Assembly (NCBI GenBank): GCA_017627955.1
Contig: JAGAFU010000032.1
Span: forward strand, 1-64,000
From: Bacteroidales bacterium
GTDB lineage: Bacteria; Bacteroidota; Bacteroidia; Bacteroidales; UBA932
Length of the DNA stretch: 64,000 nucleotides
Direction: 5' to 3'
Below the pieces are notes generated by a model. That model was not told the DNA's origin, did not search any database, and saw nothing but the letters and a program-made list of their open reading frames with translations. The position numbers and the translations under genes were made by a program. Of the stretch, positions 26,255 through 35,075 are shown one piece after another. How positions within the stretch are numbered: position 1 is the first letter of the stretch; the number at the start of each line of letters is the position of its first letter.

Positions 26255-27607
26255 ATGAGCGATAACAAAATGGACAGAAGAGCCTTTCTCGGCGCCAGCG
26301 CCAAGATCGGTGTCGCTGGTATCGTCGGAGGTGGACTCCTCGCTGCCTGCGGCGAAAAAGAACCCAAACAAATTCCCCTAAGGCAGCCTGGCGAGTACTA
26401 CGTGCCTGAACTTCCTGACAAAGCCATTGAAGGGAAACCCCTCAAGGTAGGAGTCATCGGCTGCGGTGGCCGTGGATCAGGTGCCATCATGAACCTTCTC
26501 GACGCGGCTGACGGGATCACCGTCACAGCTCTTGGAGACACCTTCATTGACCGCCTGACAAGCCTGAAGGACAAGCTGCAAGAGAGAAATCAGGTCGTTC
26601 CCGACGAGAATTGCTTCATCGGTTTCGACGCCTACAAGAAGGTCATCGACTCGGGCGTTGACATGGTCATCTGCACGACTCCCCCGAATTTCCGTCCCGT
26701 CCACTTCCAGTATGCCACTGAAAAGGGTGTCCATTCCTTCCTCGAGAAGCCTATCGCCGTTGACGCGAAGGGCTACCGCCAGATCATGGCCACCGCCAAG
26801 CAGGCCGAAGCCAAGGGACTGAGCGTAGTCTGCGGAACCCAGCGCCATCACCAGCGTCCCTACGTCGAGGCTTTCAAAAAGATCCAGGAAGGCCTGATCG
26901 GTGAGATCACCGGAGGTAACGTCTACTGGAACGGAGGCATGCTCTGGTACAGGGAGCGCCAGAAAGGTTGGAGCGACATGGAGTGGATGATCCGCGACTG
27001 GGTCAACTGGGAGTGGCTCTCAGGCGACCACATCGTCGAGCAGCATGTCCACAACATCGACGTTTTCAACTGGATGAACGGCTACAAGCACCCCATCAAG
27101 GCCACCGGTTTCGGTAGCCGCCAGCGCAGGGTCACCGGCGACCAGTTCGACAACTTCAGCGTCGACTTCGAGTACGAGAACGGCGTCCACCTCCACAGCA
27201 TGTGCCGCCAGATCGACGGTTGCTCCAACAACGTCAGCGAAGAGGTCCACGGAACCAAGGGATATTGGAAATCCGCCGAAGAGACCATCTACGACCTCCA
27301 GGGCAATGTCCTCTGGACCTTTGACTGGGATGGCATGAGGGCCGAGTTCAAGCAGGAGGATCCCTATGTCCTTGAGCATGTTGACTGGGTCAACCATATC
27401 CGCAAGGGTACCGCCCATGTCGAGGCTGGAGAGTGCGGAATGTCCTCTCTGTGCGGAATCATGGGCCGCGAGGCCGCCTACACAGGCCAGACCGTCGAGT
27501 GGGACCAGATCAGCGCGGCTGATCTCGACCTTATGCCCGAGAAGCTTGAGATGGGCAAGATGGACATGAAACAGTACAAGGTCCACGTGCCTGGAACCGG
27601 AAAATAA
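26255..27607 (+). CDS. Tat-exported Gfo/Idh/MocA oxidoreductase lipoprotein
   Basis: A 450-residue NAD(P)-type oxidoreductase. The N-terminus has a twin-arginine motif (DRRAFLG) and a lipobox (LLAAC), so it is folded with cofactor in the cytoplasm and then exported and lipidated. Rossmann fold VGVIGCGGRGSGA, catalytic-lysine motif LEKPIAVDA and the C-terminal substrate face (HIVEQHVHNIDV) are present. Such proteins act on sugars or glycosides, for example oxidising C3. It lies between the cytochrome-SUMF1 and TIM-barrel genes, 6 bases from the latter. Confidence 0.9.
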   Translation: MSDNKMDRRAFLGASAKIGVAGIVGGGLLAACGEKEPKQIPLRQPGEYYVPELPDKAIEGKPLKVGVIGCGGRGSGAIMNLLDAADGITVTALGDTFIDRLTSLKDKLQERNQVVPDENCFIGFDAYKKVIDSGVDMVICTTPPNFRPVHFQYATEKGVHSFLEKPIAVDAKGYRQIMATAKQAEAKGLSVVCGTQRHHQRPYVEAFKKIQEGLIGEITGGNVYWNGGMLWYRERQKGWSDMEWMIRDWVNWEWLSGDHIVEQHVHNIDVFNWMNGYKHPIKATGFGSRQRRVTGDQFDNFSVDFEYENGVHLHSMCRQIDGCSNNVSEEVHGTKGYWKSAEETIYDLQGNVLWTFDWDGMRAEFKQEDPYVLEHVDWVNHIRKGTAHVEAGECGMSSLCGIMGREAAYTGQTVEWDQISAADLDLMPEKLEMGKMDMKQYKVHVPGTGK

Positions 27608-27613
27608 ACGACC

Positions 27614-28537
27614 ATGGACAGAAGATCATTTATCAAGACATCAGCGATAGGAGGGGCGGTCGTTGCCGCCTCCTCCATCATTCCCGCCTGCGCTTCGAAT
27701 GCCTCCAAGGGTGGGAACAAGGCTGCCAATGACGTTGCCCTGAACCTCTCCTTCCAGGAGGGCATCGCTCCCGGCGAGACACTTGCGGAGAAACTCGACT
27801 TCATGGAGAATCTCGGCATCGTCGGTTTCGAGCCCGGAGGCCGTGGCCTCAAAGGCCGTATCAAGGAGATCCAGGATGCCCTTAGTGGCCGTAACATCAA
27901 GGTCAGCGCGATCTGCGCCGGTTTTGACGGCTTCATCCTCGCTGAGGATCCCGCTGTCAAGAACCAGTTCGACACAACTATGCGCGAGATCATCGAAGCT
28001 GCCGGAGCCCTCGGTTCCACAGGTGTCATCATGGTCCCCGCTTTCAACGGCCAGCAGCCTTGCAAGCCCCACACAATGGAGACCCGCGACTACCTCTGCG
28101 AGGAACTTCACAAGCTCGGAGAGTTCGCGAAGAGCTGCGGCACAACCGTCATTCTCGAGCCCCTCAACAGGCGCGAATGCTTCTACATGAGGCTTGTCGC
28201 TGACGGAGCCGCTATCGCCCGCGACGCTAACAGTGAAGGAGTTAAGGTCATGGGCGACTTCTGGCACATGCAGGAGGAGACCTCTGACTACGGCGCCTTC
28301 ATGTCCGCTGGAAGCAAGTACCTGCAGCACGTCCATATCGCCAGCCGCGGCAACCGCAAGATGCCTGGCGAGGACGGTGCCGTTGACAACTACGTCGAAG
28401 GCTTCAAGGCCCTCCAGCAGATCGGCTACGACAAGTATGTCTCCTTCGAGTGCGGCTGCGGCGGCGACAGGGCTACCCTCGTCACCAACGCTGTCAACCT
28501 GCTCCGTGCCCAATGGGAAGAGGCCAGAGGATGCTGA
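27614..28537 (+). CDS. Tat-exported TIM-barrel sugar isomerase/epimerase-like lipoprotein
   Basis: A 307-residue protein of the xylose isomerase-like TIM-barrel superfamily. It starts MDRRSFIKTSAIGG with Tat motif RRSFIK and lipobox IPAC. Metal-binding residues expected for the fold are seen in ILEPLNRRE, DFWHMQEE, HVHIASRG and SFECGCGGD. Together with the upstream oxidoreductase it may epimerise, eliminate or isomerise a keto-sugar in the periplasm. The stop overlaps the start of the next gene by 7 bases. Confidence 0.88.
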   Translation: MDRRSFIKTSAIGGAVVAASSIIPACASNASKGGNKAANDVALNLSFQEGIAPGETLAEKLDFMENLGIVGFEPGGRGLKGRIKEIQDALSGRNIKVSAICAGFDGFILAEDPAVKNQFDTTMREIIEAAGALGSTGVIMVPAFNGQQPCKPHTMETRDYLCEELHKLGEFAKSCGTTVILEPLNRRECFYMRLVADGAAIARDANSEGVKVMGDFWHMQEETSDYGAFMSAGSKYLQHVHIASRGNRKMPGEDGAVDNYVEGFKALQQIGYDKYVSFECGCGGDRATLVTNAVNLLRAQWEEARGC

Positions 28538-29229
28538 ACAATGTGAAAGTCCTGGCCTTCGACGCGGACGACACCCTGTGGTCGAACGAGCCGTTGTTCA
28601 GGGAAGCTGAAAGAAAAGTCGCCGGGGCACTTTCTGCCTACGGCGACTTTGATTACATTTCTGACGAGCTCTACAAGGTAGAGTTCAAGAATATGGGCGA
28701 CTACGGCTTCGGAGCGAAGGCGTATGTCCTATCAATGATTGAGAATGCCGTCAATCTGACCGGTGGCAAGCTGACCGGAGAGCAGGTTATGTTCATCATC
28801 GACAGTGGCAGGGAGATCCTGCGCAACCCGGCGACTCCCCTCCCCGGAGTGGAGGAAACCTTGGAAAGACTGAGCGAGGACGGGCGGTACCAGCTGGTCC
28901 TGATGACCAAGGGGGAATTGCTCGACCAGGAGCGCAAAATCGCCCGGTCCGGGCTGGCTAAGTATTTCAGCCACATTGACATAGTCTCAAACAAATCACA
29001 AAAGGAATACCTTGACCTCTGCGACCGGCTGCGGATAAGCCCGGAAGAGCTCCTTATGGTCGGAAACTCTTTCAAATCCGACATCGAACCGGTCCTCCAA
29101 CTTGGTGGCTGGGGAATATATATTCCCTCAGAAACTCTCTGGAAACTCGAGCACACCGAGGAATATGACCATCCCCGCCTTGTGCGCGCGGACAGGTTCA
29201 GTGACCTCCCCGGCATTCTTATACCCTGA
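28531..29229 (+). CDS. HAD-superfamily hydrolase, probable phosphatase
   Basis: A 232-residue cytoplasmic HAD hydrolase. Motif I LAFDADDTLW carries the nucleophile and acid Asp (about residues 10-12), motif II is LVLMTKGE, the Lys of motif III lies in VSNKSQKEY and motif IV is MVGNSFKSDIEP. The helical cap between motifs I and II is of the C1 type. I start it at ATG 28531, overlapping the TIM-barrel stop, which means translation coupling. Substrate unknown; by context a sugar phosphate. Confidence 0.88.
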   Translation: MLNNVKVLAFDADDTLWSNEPLFREAERKVAGALSAYGDFDYISDELYKVEFKNMGDYGFGAKAYVLSMIENAVNLTGGKLTGEQVMFIIDSGREILRNPATPLPGVEETLERLSEDGRYQLVLMTKGELLDQERKIARSGLAKYFSHIDIVSNKSQKEYLDLCDRLRISPEELLMVGNSFKSDIEPVLQLGGWGIYIPSETLWKLEHTEEYDHPRLVRADRFSDLPGILIP

Positions 29230-29236
29230 ACATTAG

Positions 29237-32200
29237 ATGAAACGAGCTTACAGATCATTACTTTTAATATTAGCATTAGGACTCGTCTCGATCACCTCAT
29301 TCGCCCAACAGACAAGCACAATCTACAGGGGCAGAGGACAATCTCCCTTCCCCTATAAGTTCAACGGAACTTACTATCTGGAGACCAGGGAGTTCTCTCC
29401 GGGAGACATCCTCTACAACGGCAAGGTCTATCGCGGAATCCTCCTGAACCTTGATGCCTACAGAATGGAAGTGGAGACAAAGTCCGGGGAAAACGGGCTG
29501 GAAGTGCTCCTGGACCCTTCGCAAGTAGTCTGGTTCACGATGGGTGATCGCCGCTTTGTCAATTTGCGATACCTCGGCTACGATTCCGCTCCAGAGGGGT
29601 TCCTCGAGATAATCAAGGATGGCGCGTCTCCTATTTTGAGGTACACCAGGAAAGTCTCCAGAGCAGACGCCTCAGGAGGCTCCACAAACATGGAAACCCT
29701 TGACGGGAACTATACCGCCGGAGTGGATCATTATTTCGTGAGCAACCACACATGGTATTCCCTTGAAAACGGCATCTTACGGAAGATTTCACGAGGACGG
29801 ATGAAGAAGCGGATGAAAGAGCCGTCCAATCCCAATGAAAGCCCCCTCCGGGAAGACCTCCTGAAATGGAGGCCGACAATGGAGTCCGCTGCCGGGAACC
29901 TGCCGGCCTTGAGTTTTAACGCCAAGGATAATGATCTGCCGGACAATTATTTCCGTAAGGAAATATCTGACACGACCTCTGTCACATATTCCTCCACAGC
30001 CTTGAAAGCGACTTACCAGAACAAGGTGTATGTCATCGGAGAGAAAGGGAAGACGACCAGATCCGCTGTCAAGGTCAGCGGGACAGTGTTCGAGGCCGAA
30101 AGCGGGGAACCCCTCCCCGGTGTCGTCATCTTCGACGAGCGCGTTTCCTCCTATGTGAGGTCAGATGCCGACGGCCGTTATTCAATATCCCTTCCGACCG
30201 GAGAAAACTCCTTGTCTTTCAACGCCGAATCCAAAGAAGACCTGACCTTGAGGCTGGACATTCAGGGTGAAGGTAGCCTGGATGTCGTGATGGCGGACAA
30301 GGTGACCAATCTTAAAGGAACCGTCATCGTGGCGGAAAGCATGAAGGAGCACCGGACCATAGGAATGGGACTGTCCAGCATCAGCACCCAGACAATCAGC
30401 AAGATACCCTCCGCATTCGGGGAAGGGGACATCATAAAGGTGGTGCTGACCTTGCCGGGAGTGAAAAGCGTAGGGGAAGCTTCCGGAGGATTCAATGTCA
30501 GGGGCGGATCCGCCGACCAGAACCTTATCCTCTACAACGACAACACGATCTACAACCCGAGTCATCTCTTCGGGTTGCTGTCGGCTTTCAATCCGGACCT
30601 GATCGAAGGAGTCGAGCTTTACAAGAGTTCGATCCCGGCGAAGTACGGTGGCCGCATTTCCTCGGTTATGAGCGTAAAATCAAAGGAAGGCGACCACAAT
30701 CGGATCAAAGGCTCTCTTGGAATAGGGCTTCTGACGAGCAGAGCCCACATCGAGGGACCTATCGGTAACGGGAAGACCACGTTTGTGGCTGGCGGAAGGT
30801 TGTCATATTCAGACTGGATGCTCGGCCTTCTTCCAAAGAACAGCTCGTACTCGGGAGGAGGAGCCGGATTCGGGGACGCGAGCATCTCCATGACGCATCA
30901 TTTCGACGAGAAGAACTCCCTGCAGTTGTTCGGATACTACGCTTCCGACCGATTCACGTTCAGCGGTGACACCACCTACCTGTATTCGAGCCTCAACGCC
31001 TCCGCCGCCTACCGGCACAACGGGAAGGACGGACGAACCACACGCGTCAGCGCCGGCTACGACAATTATGGCAACACCCTGGAACTCCACGGGTGGCCCA
31101 CTGGCGCATACGATCTGGAAACCGCTGTCCGTCAAGCGTTTTTCAAGGCTGTCCGCACAAGGCCGCAAGGAAATCACACTATCACCTGGGGATTGGACCT
31201 TGTCGGTTATCATCTGAACCCCGGAGAATTGAGACCTTACGGCGAAAGCTCACAGGCCAGGGCATCGGCCCTCCCGGCCGGAAACGGGGCCGACGGAGCT
31301 CTGCACCTTTCCGACAGCTGGAACTTGTCCGAGAAATTCTCTTTGGAGGCAGGGGCAAGGATGTCATTGTTTCTGGCGATGGAGCCTTCGGAGCTGTTCC
31401 CTGGCCCTGAATTCCGTCTTTCGGGGAAATATTCATTGAAGGAGAACCTGTCCCTGAAGGCCGGGATCAACACACTCAAGCAAAACATCCACCTGATCTC
31501 TAACACGGCCTCGATCTCCCCGATGGACACCTGGATGCTTTCCGGGAAGGGAATATCCCCCACAAGCGGATGGCAGGGTGCGGCCGGAGCCTATTGGACT
31601 CATCTCTCTTCAGGAATAGACTTTTCCCTGGAAGGTTATTACAAGAGGAGCGAGAATGCCCTGGATTACAAGAGCGGAGCTATTCTGAAGATGAATCCGG
31701 ATCTGGTGAACGACTTGACTCCTGTCCAAGGAAGGGCATACGGAGCTGAGCTGTCTCTGAAGAAACCTGCCGGAAAGTTAAGCGGATGGATGTCTTACAG
31801 CTATTCAAGGAGCATGTTCAGGGATCTCTCCACATCGGAAGAAGAGGCCATCAATCATGGCCGGTGGTACAACGCTCCCCATGACAAGCCACATGAGTTC
31901 AAGCTCGTCGGCAATTACGCTTTCACACACCGGTTCTCATTCTCATTCAACGTGGATTATTCCACCGGTAGACCAATAACGGTCCCGGACGGGAAATACT
32001 ACCTCGACGGAGCCTGGAGGCTGACTTATTCTGACAGGAACCTCTACCGGATCCCGGATTACTTCAGGATGGATCTCGCGTTGAACATTGACCCCGGTCA
32101 TTATCTCAAGGCCATCGCTCGTTCCTCAGTCACAATAGGTGTCTATAACGTCACCGGCAGGAAGAACGCCTATTCAGTGTTCTTCAAGCCCAAGGAAACC

Positions 32201-32275
32201 GGCGGCGTGAACGCCTACAAAATGTCTGTGCTGGCCACCCAGATCCCGTATATCAACCTCAACATACTGTTCTGA
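29237..32275 (+). CDS. TonB-dependent outer-membrane receptor, cassette 1
   Basis: A 1012-residue receptor. Signal peptide to about residue 23; an N-terminal domain of roughly 230 residues (YNGKVYRGILLNLDAYRMEV and WFTMGDRRFVNLRYLG); a carboxypeptidase regulatory-like domain (about 279-350, SGTVFEAESGEPLPGVVIFD); the plug (about 375-485, FNVRGGSADQNLILYND); then a long beta-barrel. No SusD partner follows; instead the next gene is a DUF4249 lipoprotein whose ATG overlaps this stop by one base. It starts 7 bases after the HAD gene, so it is probably in the same transcript. A clear paralogue is at 47253-50324. Confidence 0.9.
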   Translation: MKRAYRSLLLILALGLVSITSFAQQTSTIYRGRGQSPFPYKFNGTYYLETREFSPGDILYNGKVYRGILLNLDAYRMEVETKSGENGLEVLLDPSQVVWFTMGDRRFVNLRYLGYDSAPEGFLEIIKDGASPILRYTRKVSRADASGGSTNMETLDGNYTAGVDHYFVSNHTWYSLENGILRKISRGRMKKRMKEPSNPNESPLREDLLKWRPTMESAAGNLPALSFNAKDNDLPDNYFRKEISDTTSVTYSSTALKATYQNKVYVIGEKGKTTRSAVKVSGTVFEAESGEPLPGVVIFDERVSSYVRSDADGRYSISLPTGENSLSFNAESKEDLTLRLDIQGEGSLDVVMADKVTNLKGTVIVAESMKEHRTIGMGLSSISTQTISKIPSAFGEGDIIKVVLTLPGVKSVGEASGGFNVRGGSADQNLILYNDNTIYNPSHLFGLLSAFNPDLIEGVELYKSSIPAKYGGRISSVMSVKSKEGDHNRIKGSLGIGLLTSRAHIEGPIGNGKTTFVAGGRLSYSDWMLGLLPKNSSYSGGGAGFGDASISMTHHFDEKNSLQLFGYYASDRFTFSGDTTYLYSSLNASAAYRHNGKDGRTTRVSAGYDNYGNTLELHGWPTGAYDLETAVRQAFFKAVRTRPQGNHTITWGLDLVGYHLNPGELRPYGESSQARASALPAGNGADGALHLSDSWNLSEKFSLEAGARMSLFLAMEPSELFPGPEFRLSGKYSLKENLSLKAGINTLKQNIHLISNTASISPMDTWMLSGKGISPTSGWQGAAGAYWTHLSSGIDFSLEGYYKRSENALDYKSGAILKMNPDLVNDLTPVQGRAYGAELSLKKPAGKLSGWMSYSYSRSMFRDLSTSEEEAINHGRWYNAPHDKPHEFKLVGNYAFTHRFSFSFNVDYSTGRPITVPDGKYYLDGAWRLTYSDRNLYRIPDYFRMDLALNIDPGHYLKAIARSSVTIGVYNVTGRKNAYSVFFKPKETGGVNAYKMSVLATQIPYINLNILF

Positions 32276-33426
32276 TGAAACGACTTCCTTTGTATTTAAC
32301 GATATTGGCTTTAGCCTGCCTTGGCTCCTGCGTCTACCCCTACGACTCTCTCCCGGAGAGCCGGAAAGAAAGAACACTCGTCGTGGACGGGAGAATCTTG
32401 ATCGGGGGAATCAGTTCCATACAGCTCAATTACGTTACCCCATTGAATGCCACCGGTGGCTCATATCCCTCTGGGGACGCTTGGATTGAAGACGATCTTG
32501 GCAACATATTCAGGGACGCTTCCCATGAGTTGTCCCGCAGTTTCAGCATCCACACCGAATCCCCCGCCGCAGGCGCTTCCAGCTACCGGGCCGTCGTGGA
32601 AGTGGATGGGGAAAGGTATGCCTCGGACTGGATCGTTCCCGATAACCCGCCGGTCATCGAGGATATCACCTTCGAGGCTGACGATGATAACGTGTCCGTG
32701 ATGGTGGACCTCGGGACAGGAGACAGCAAAACCGGTTACGCAGGTTTCCTGCTTGAGGAGACCTGGGAGTTCCATGCCGATGAATATCCTAGAAGCTTCA
32801 TAAACACAGCGACTTGGGAATATTACACCGATCGCGAGATCAGCAATATGGACAGCCTCATTGTGAATTACTGGTGCTTCCGGAACGACTCGACCAAAAG
32901 CGTGATCATGCTTGACTACTCAAATCTTGAAGGGGACGCCGTCAAGTCTTTCCCGGTCAAGACATTCCCAAGGACAGACTCCCGCAACCACAAACGCTAC
33001 AGCGTGAACGTCAAGGCTTTTTCCCTTTCGAAGGACGCCTATGACTACGGTCGCAGACTTAGGGAGATGTCCAATGTGGGTAGCGACCTTTTTACTCCTG
33101 ATCCTGGGACGCTTAATGGCAATATCCACTGCGAGACGGATCCTCTCCGGGAGGTCATGGGCATTGTTCTGGCGGGCAAGATGACAAGCCGGAGGGCATT
33201 CATGCGAGGCCAATATGCCAAACAAGCCCAGTCATACGTCCCCTTTGTCTTTGTGGAGAAGGAAGACATGCCACTCATGTACTATGACAGATTGTACCGC
33301 CCTGTAAGATTATTATCCCACGAGGACACGATGAGCGTGGGCTGGGCTCCAATCCGGTGCATCGACTGCATTGAGGACGGAGGTACTCAGACACCCCCTG
33401 ATTTCTGGAACGAAGAAGAAAACTGA
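32275..33426 (+). CDS. DUF4249 lipoprotein, cassette 1
   Basis: A 383-residue lipoprotein (lipobox CLGSC, then VYPYDSLPE) of the Bacteroidota DUF4249 family, usually paired with a TonB receptor as here. Beta-rich N-terminal half, and a conserved end RCIDCIEDGGTQTPPDFW with a CxxC pair. It probably forms the surface partner of the receptor, in the place SusD takes in classic loci. The start codon overlaps the receptor stop by one base, so expression is coupled. Confidence 0.88.
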   Translation: MKRLPLYLTILALACLGSCVYPYDSLPESRKERTLVVDGRILIGGISSIQLNYVTPLNATGGSYPSGDAWIEDDLGNIFRDASHELSRSFSIHTESPAAGASSYRAVVEVDGERYASDWIVPDNPPVIEDITFEADDDNVSVMVDLGTGDSKTGYAGFLLEETWEFHADEYPRSFINTATWEYYTDREISNMDSLIVNYWCFRNDSTKSVIMLDYSNLEGDAVKSFPVKTFPRTDSRNHKRYSVNVKAFSLSKDAYDYGRRLREMSNVGSDLFTPDPGTLNGNIHCETDPLREVMGIVLAGKMTSRRAFMRGQYAKQAQSYVPFVFVEKEDMPLMYYDRLYRPVRLLSHEDTMSVGWAPIRCIDCIEDGGTQTPPDFWNEEEN

Positions 33427-33431
33427 ACGCC

Positions 33432-35075
33432 ATGACAAAGATCTTGTTATCAATATTTCTTACCCTGGCGGCATCCCTTTCAGCCGCTTCCCAAGATCGG
33501 TTCTTCGTGATTACGGACCGGCCGGCATACATAGCCGGCGACATCGTCGGATGCTCGGTCTTCTGCGTCGGCGAAGACGGTCACCCGGATTCATTCAGCT
33601 CCGTTTGTTATCTTGAGCTCATAGGAGTGGATGGCACCGCTGTCGAGACCAAGATCAGCCTACTGGACGGAAGAGGCGCGGGATCCTTCCGGATTCCCCA
33701 AGGAACTCCTACCGGAAACTATTCATTGATAGCATATTCCTCAAGAAGCGAGCACTCTCCGGAAGCCTCCCGCAGGATCGCGGTTTTCAACACGACTTCC
33801 ACATCACGAGCAGCCAACGGAGTGGTGGTCAGCGACGAGAGCGACTACAAGCCCAATTATATTCCTGAAGGATCCTCATCCGGAGGATTACGGTTGAACC
33901 TGGAAGGCAACCTGTCCCCTCTTGGCAAGGCTGTCCTCACGCTTGATGGCCTGGACGATGACACCGATCTTGCCATCAGCGTATTCCATGACGACGGCCT
34001 TGATGCCGGCGACGGAAAGACCCTCGCTGAATTCTCCGCCGAAGGCGGTAAAGCGGTCCCGACCGGGAATTCCGGGGAATATGAAGGTGAGACCATCAAG
34101 GTCTCCGTTGAGGGTCTGACGGCGGAAGAGGCCTCCCGTGGCGACAAAATGGTCATTCTGTCAACACCCGGTTCTCCTTCGGAAGTCTACATCGGAAGGA
34201 TCACCTCTGACGGTCATGTTGATTTCGTCACCAACAACATCTACGGGGACAGGGAACTCGTGTGCGAAGTGACTTCGATGCAGGGAAAGGCCTGTCACAT
34301 AAGCATTTCCTCCCCTTTCCGCCATCCTTCCCCGGATGTCCTGCCCCCTCTGGAGCTGAACCCGGCCCAAAGAGAGGCACTGGTCGCGAGGAAAGCGGCG
34401 CTGGCGGCCGGCAAAGGAGTTGCGGCCGACACCTTGGTCAACTTCCTCCCCAAAAGGGAAGGCCTGTTGCTGGAAGCCCTTCCATGCGTACATTACCATC
34501 TTGACGACTATTCCAGATTCCCGACTGTCAAGGAGATGTGCGTGGAATTCATCAGTGAGCTCCGTTTCATGGACAATAACAACGGTTCTCGTCTGAGGAT
34601 GTTCGTCTCGGATGCGGGCGGATCCCGGAAATATGCCGGGGACAACGTGTTGGTGATGATGGACGGAGTGGTTCTGACCGACCACGGCATGCTGGACGAT
34701 TTCGACGCGATGCTGCTGGAAGATGTCTATATCTACCCGCAGACAGTCATGATCAGCGGGATTCCCTTCAACGGAGTCGTCAATTTCGTCTCGAAAAACA
34801 ACTATGTGACAGGGCTCCATTTCCCTGCCAACGTGAGGGTGATGGATTTCAAGGGAGCGTCTTATCCGGTGTGTTACACAGGGGAAAGACCCTCCGGAGA
34901 CAAGGATCTGAGGCAGGTCCTATACTGGCATCCGGCATTCGTGGCGAAGGCTGGAATAAAAAACGAGATCACTTTGGAGATGCCTGGCTACAAAGGGCGG
35001 TTCAAGGCGGTCGCCGAGGGCTGGAAAAGAGGCGGAATTCCCATAAGGGCTGAATACACCTTTGAGATACAATAA
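33432..35075 (+). CDS. Exported MG2-like protein with a plug-like C-terminal part, cassette 1
   Basis: A 547-residue exported protein (signal peptide to about residue 20). The first domain resembles the alpha-2-macroglobulin MG2 fold (VITDRPAYIAGDIVGCSVFC, then FRIPQGTPTGNYSLIAY). About residues 405-460 look like part of a TonB receptor plug (VLVMMDGVVLTD, GVVNFVSKNNY). The last part (about 490-547) is another beta domain. There is no barrel in this polypeptide. The next gene overlaps its stop by one base and encodes a barrel. The paralogue at 44423-46108 has the same arrangement. Function unknown. Confidence 0.72.
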   Translation: MTKILLSIFLTLAASLSAASQDRFFVITDRPAYIAGDIVGCSVFCVGEDGHPDSFSSVCYLELIGVDGTAVETKISLLDGRGAGSFRIPQGTPTGNYSLIAYSSRSEHSPEASRRIAVFNTTSTSRAANGVVVSDESDYKPNYIPEGSSSGGLRLNLEGNLSPLGKAVLTLDGLDDDTDLAISVFHDDGLDAGDGKTLAEFSAEGGKAVPTGNSGEYEGETIKVSVEGLTAEEASRGDKMVILSTPGSPSEVYIGRITSDGHVDFVTNNIYGDRELVCEVTSMQGKACHISISSPFRHPSPDVLPPLELNPAQREALVARKAALAAGKGVAADTLVNFLPKREGLLLEALPCVHYHLDDYSRFPTVKEMCVEFISELRFMDNNNGSRLRMFVSDAGGSRKYAGDNVLVMMDGVVLTDHGMLDDFDAMLLEDVYIYPQTVMISGIPFNGVVNFVSKNNYVTGLHFPANVRVMDFKGASYPVCYTGERPSGDKDLRQVLYWHPAFVAKAGIKNEITLEMPGYKGRFKAVAEGWKRGGIPIRAEYTFEIQ

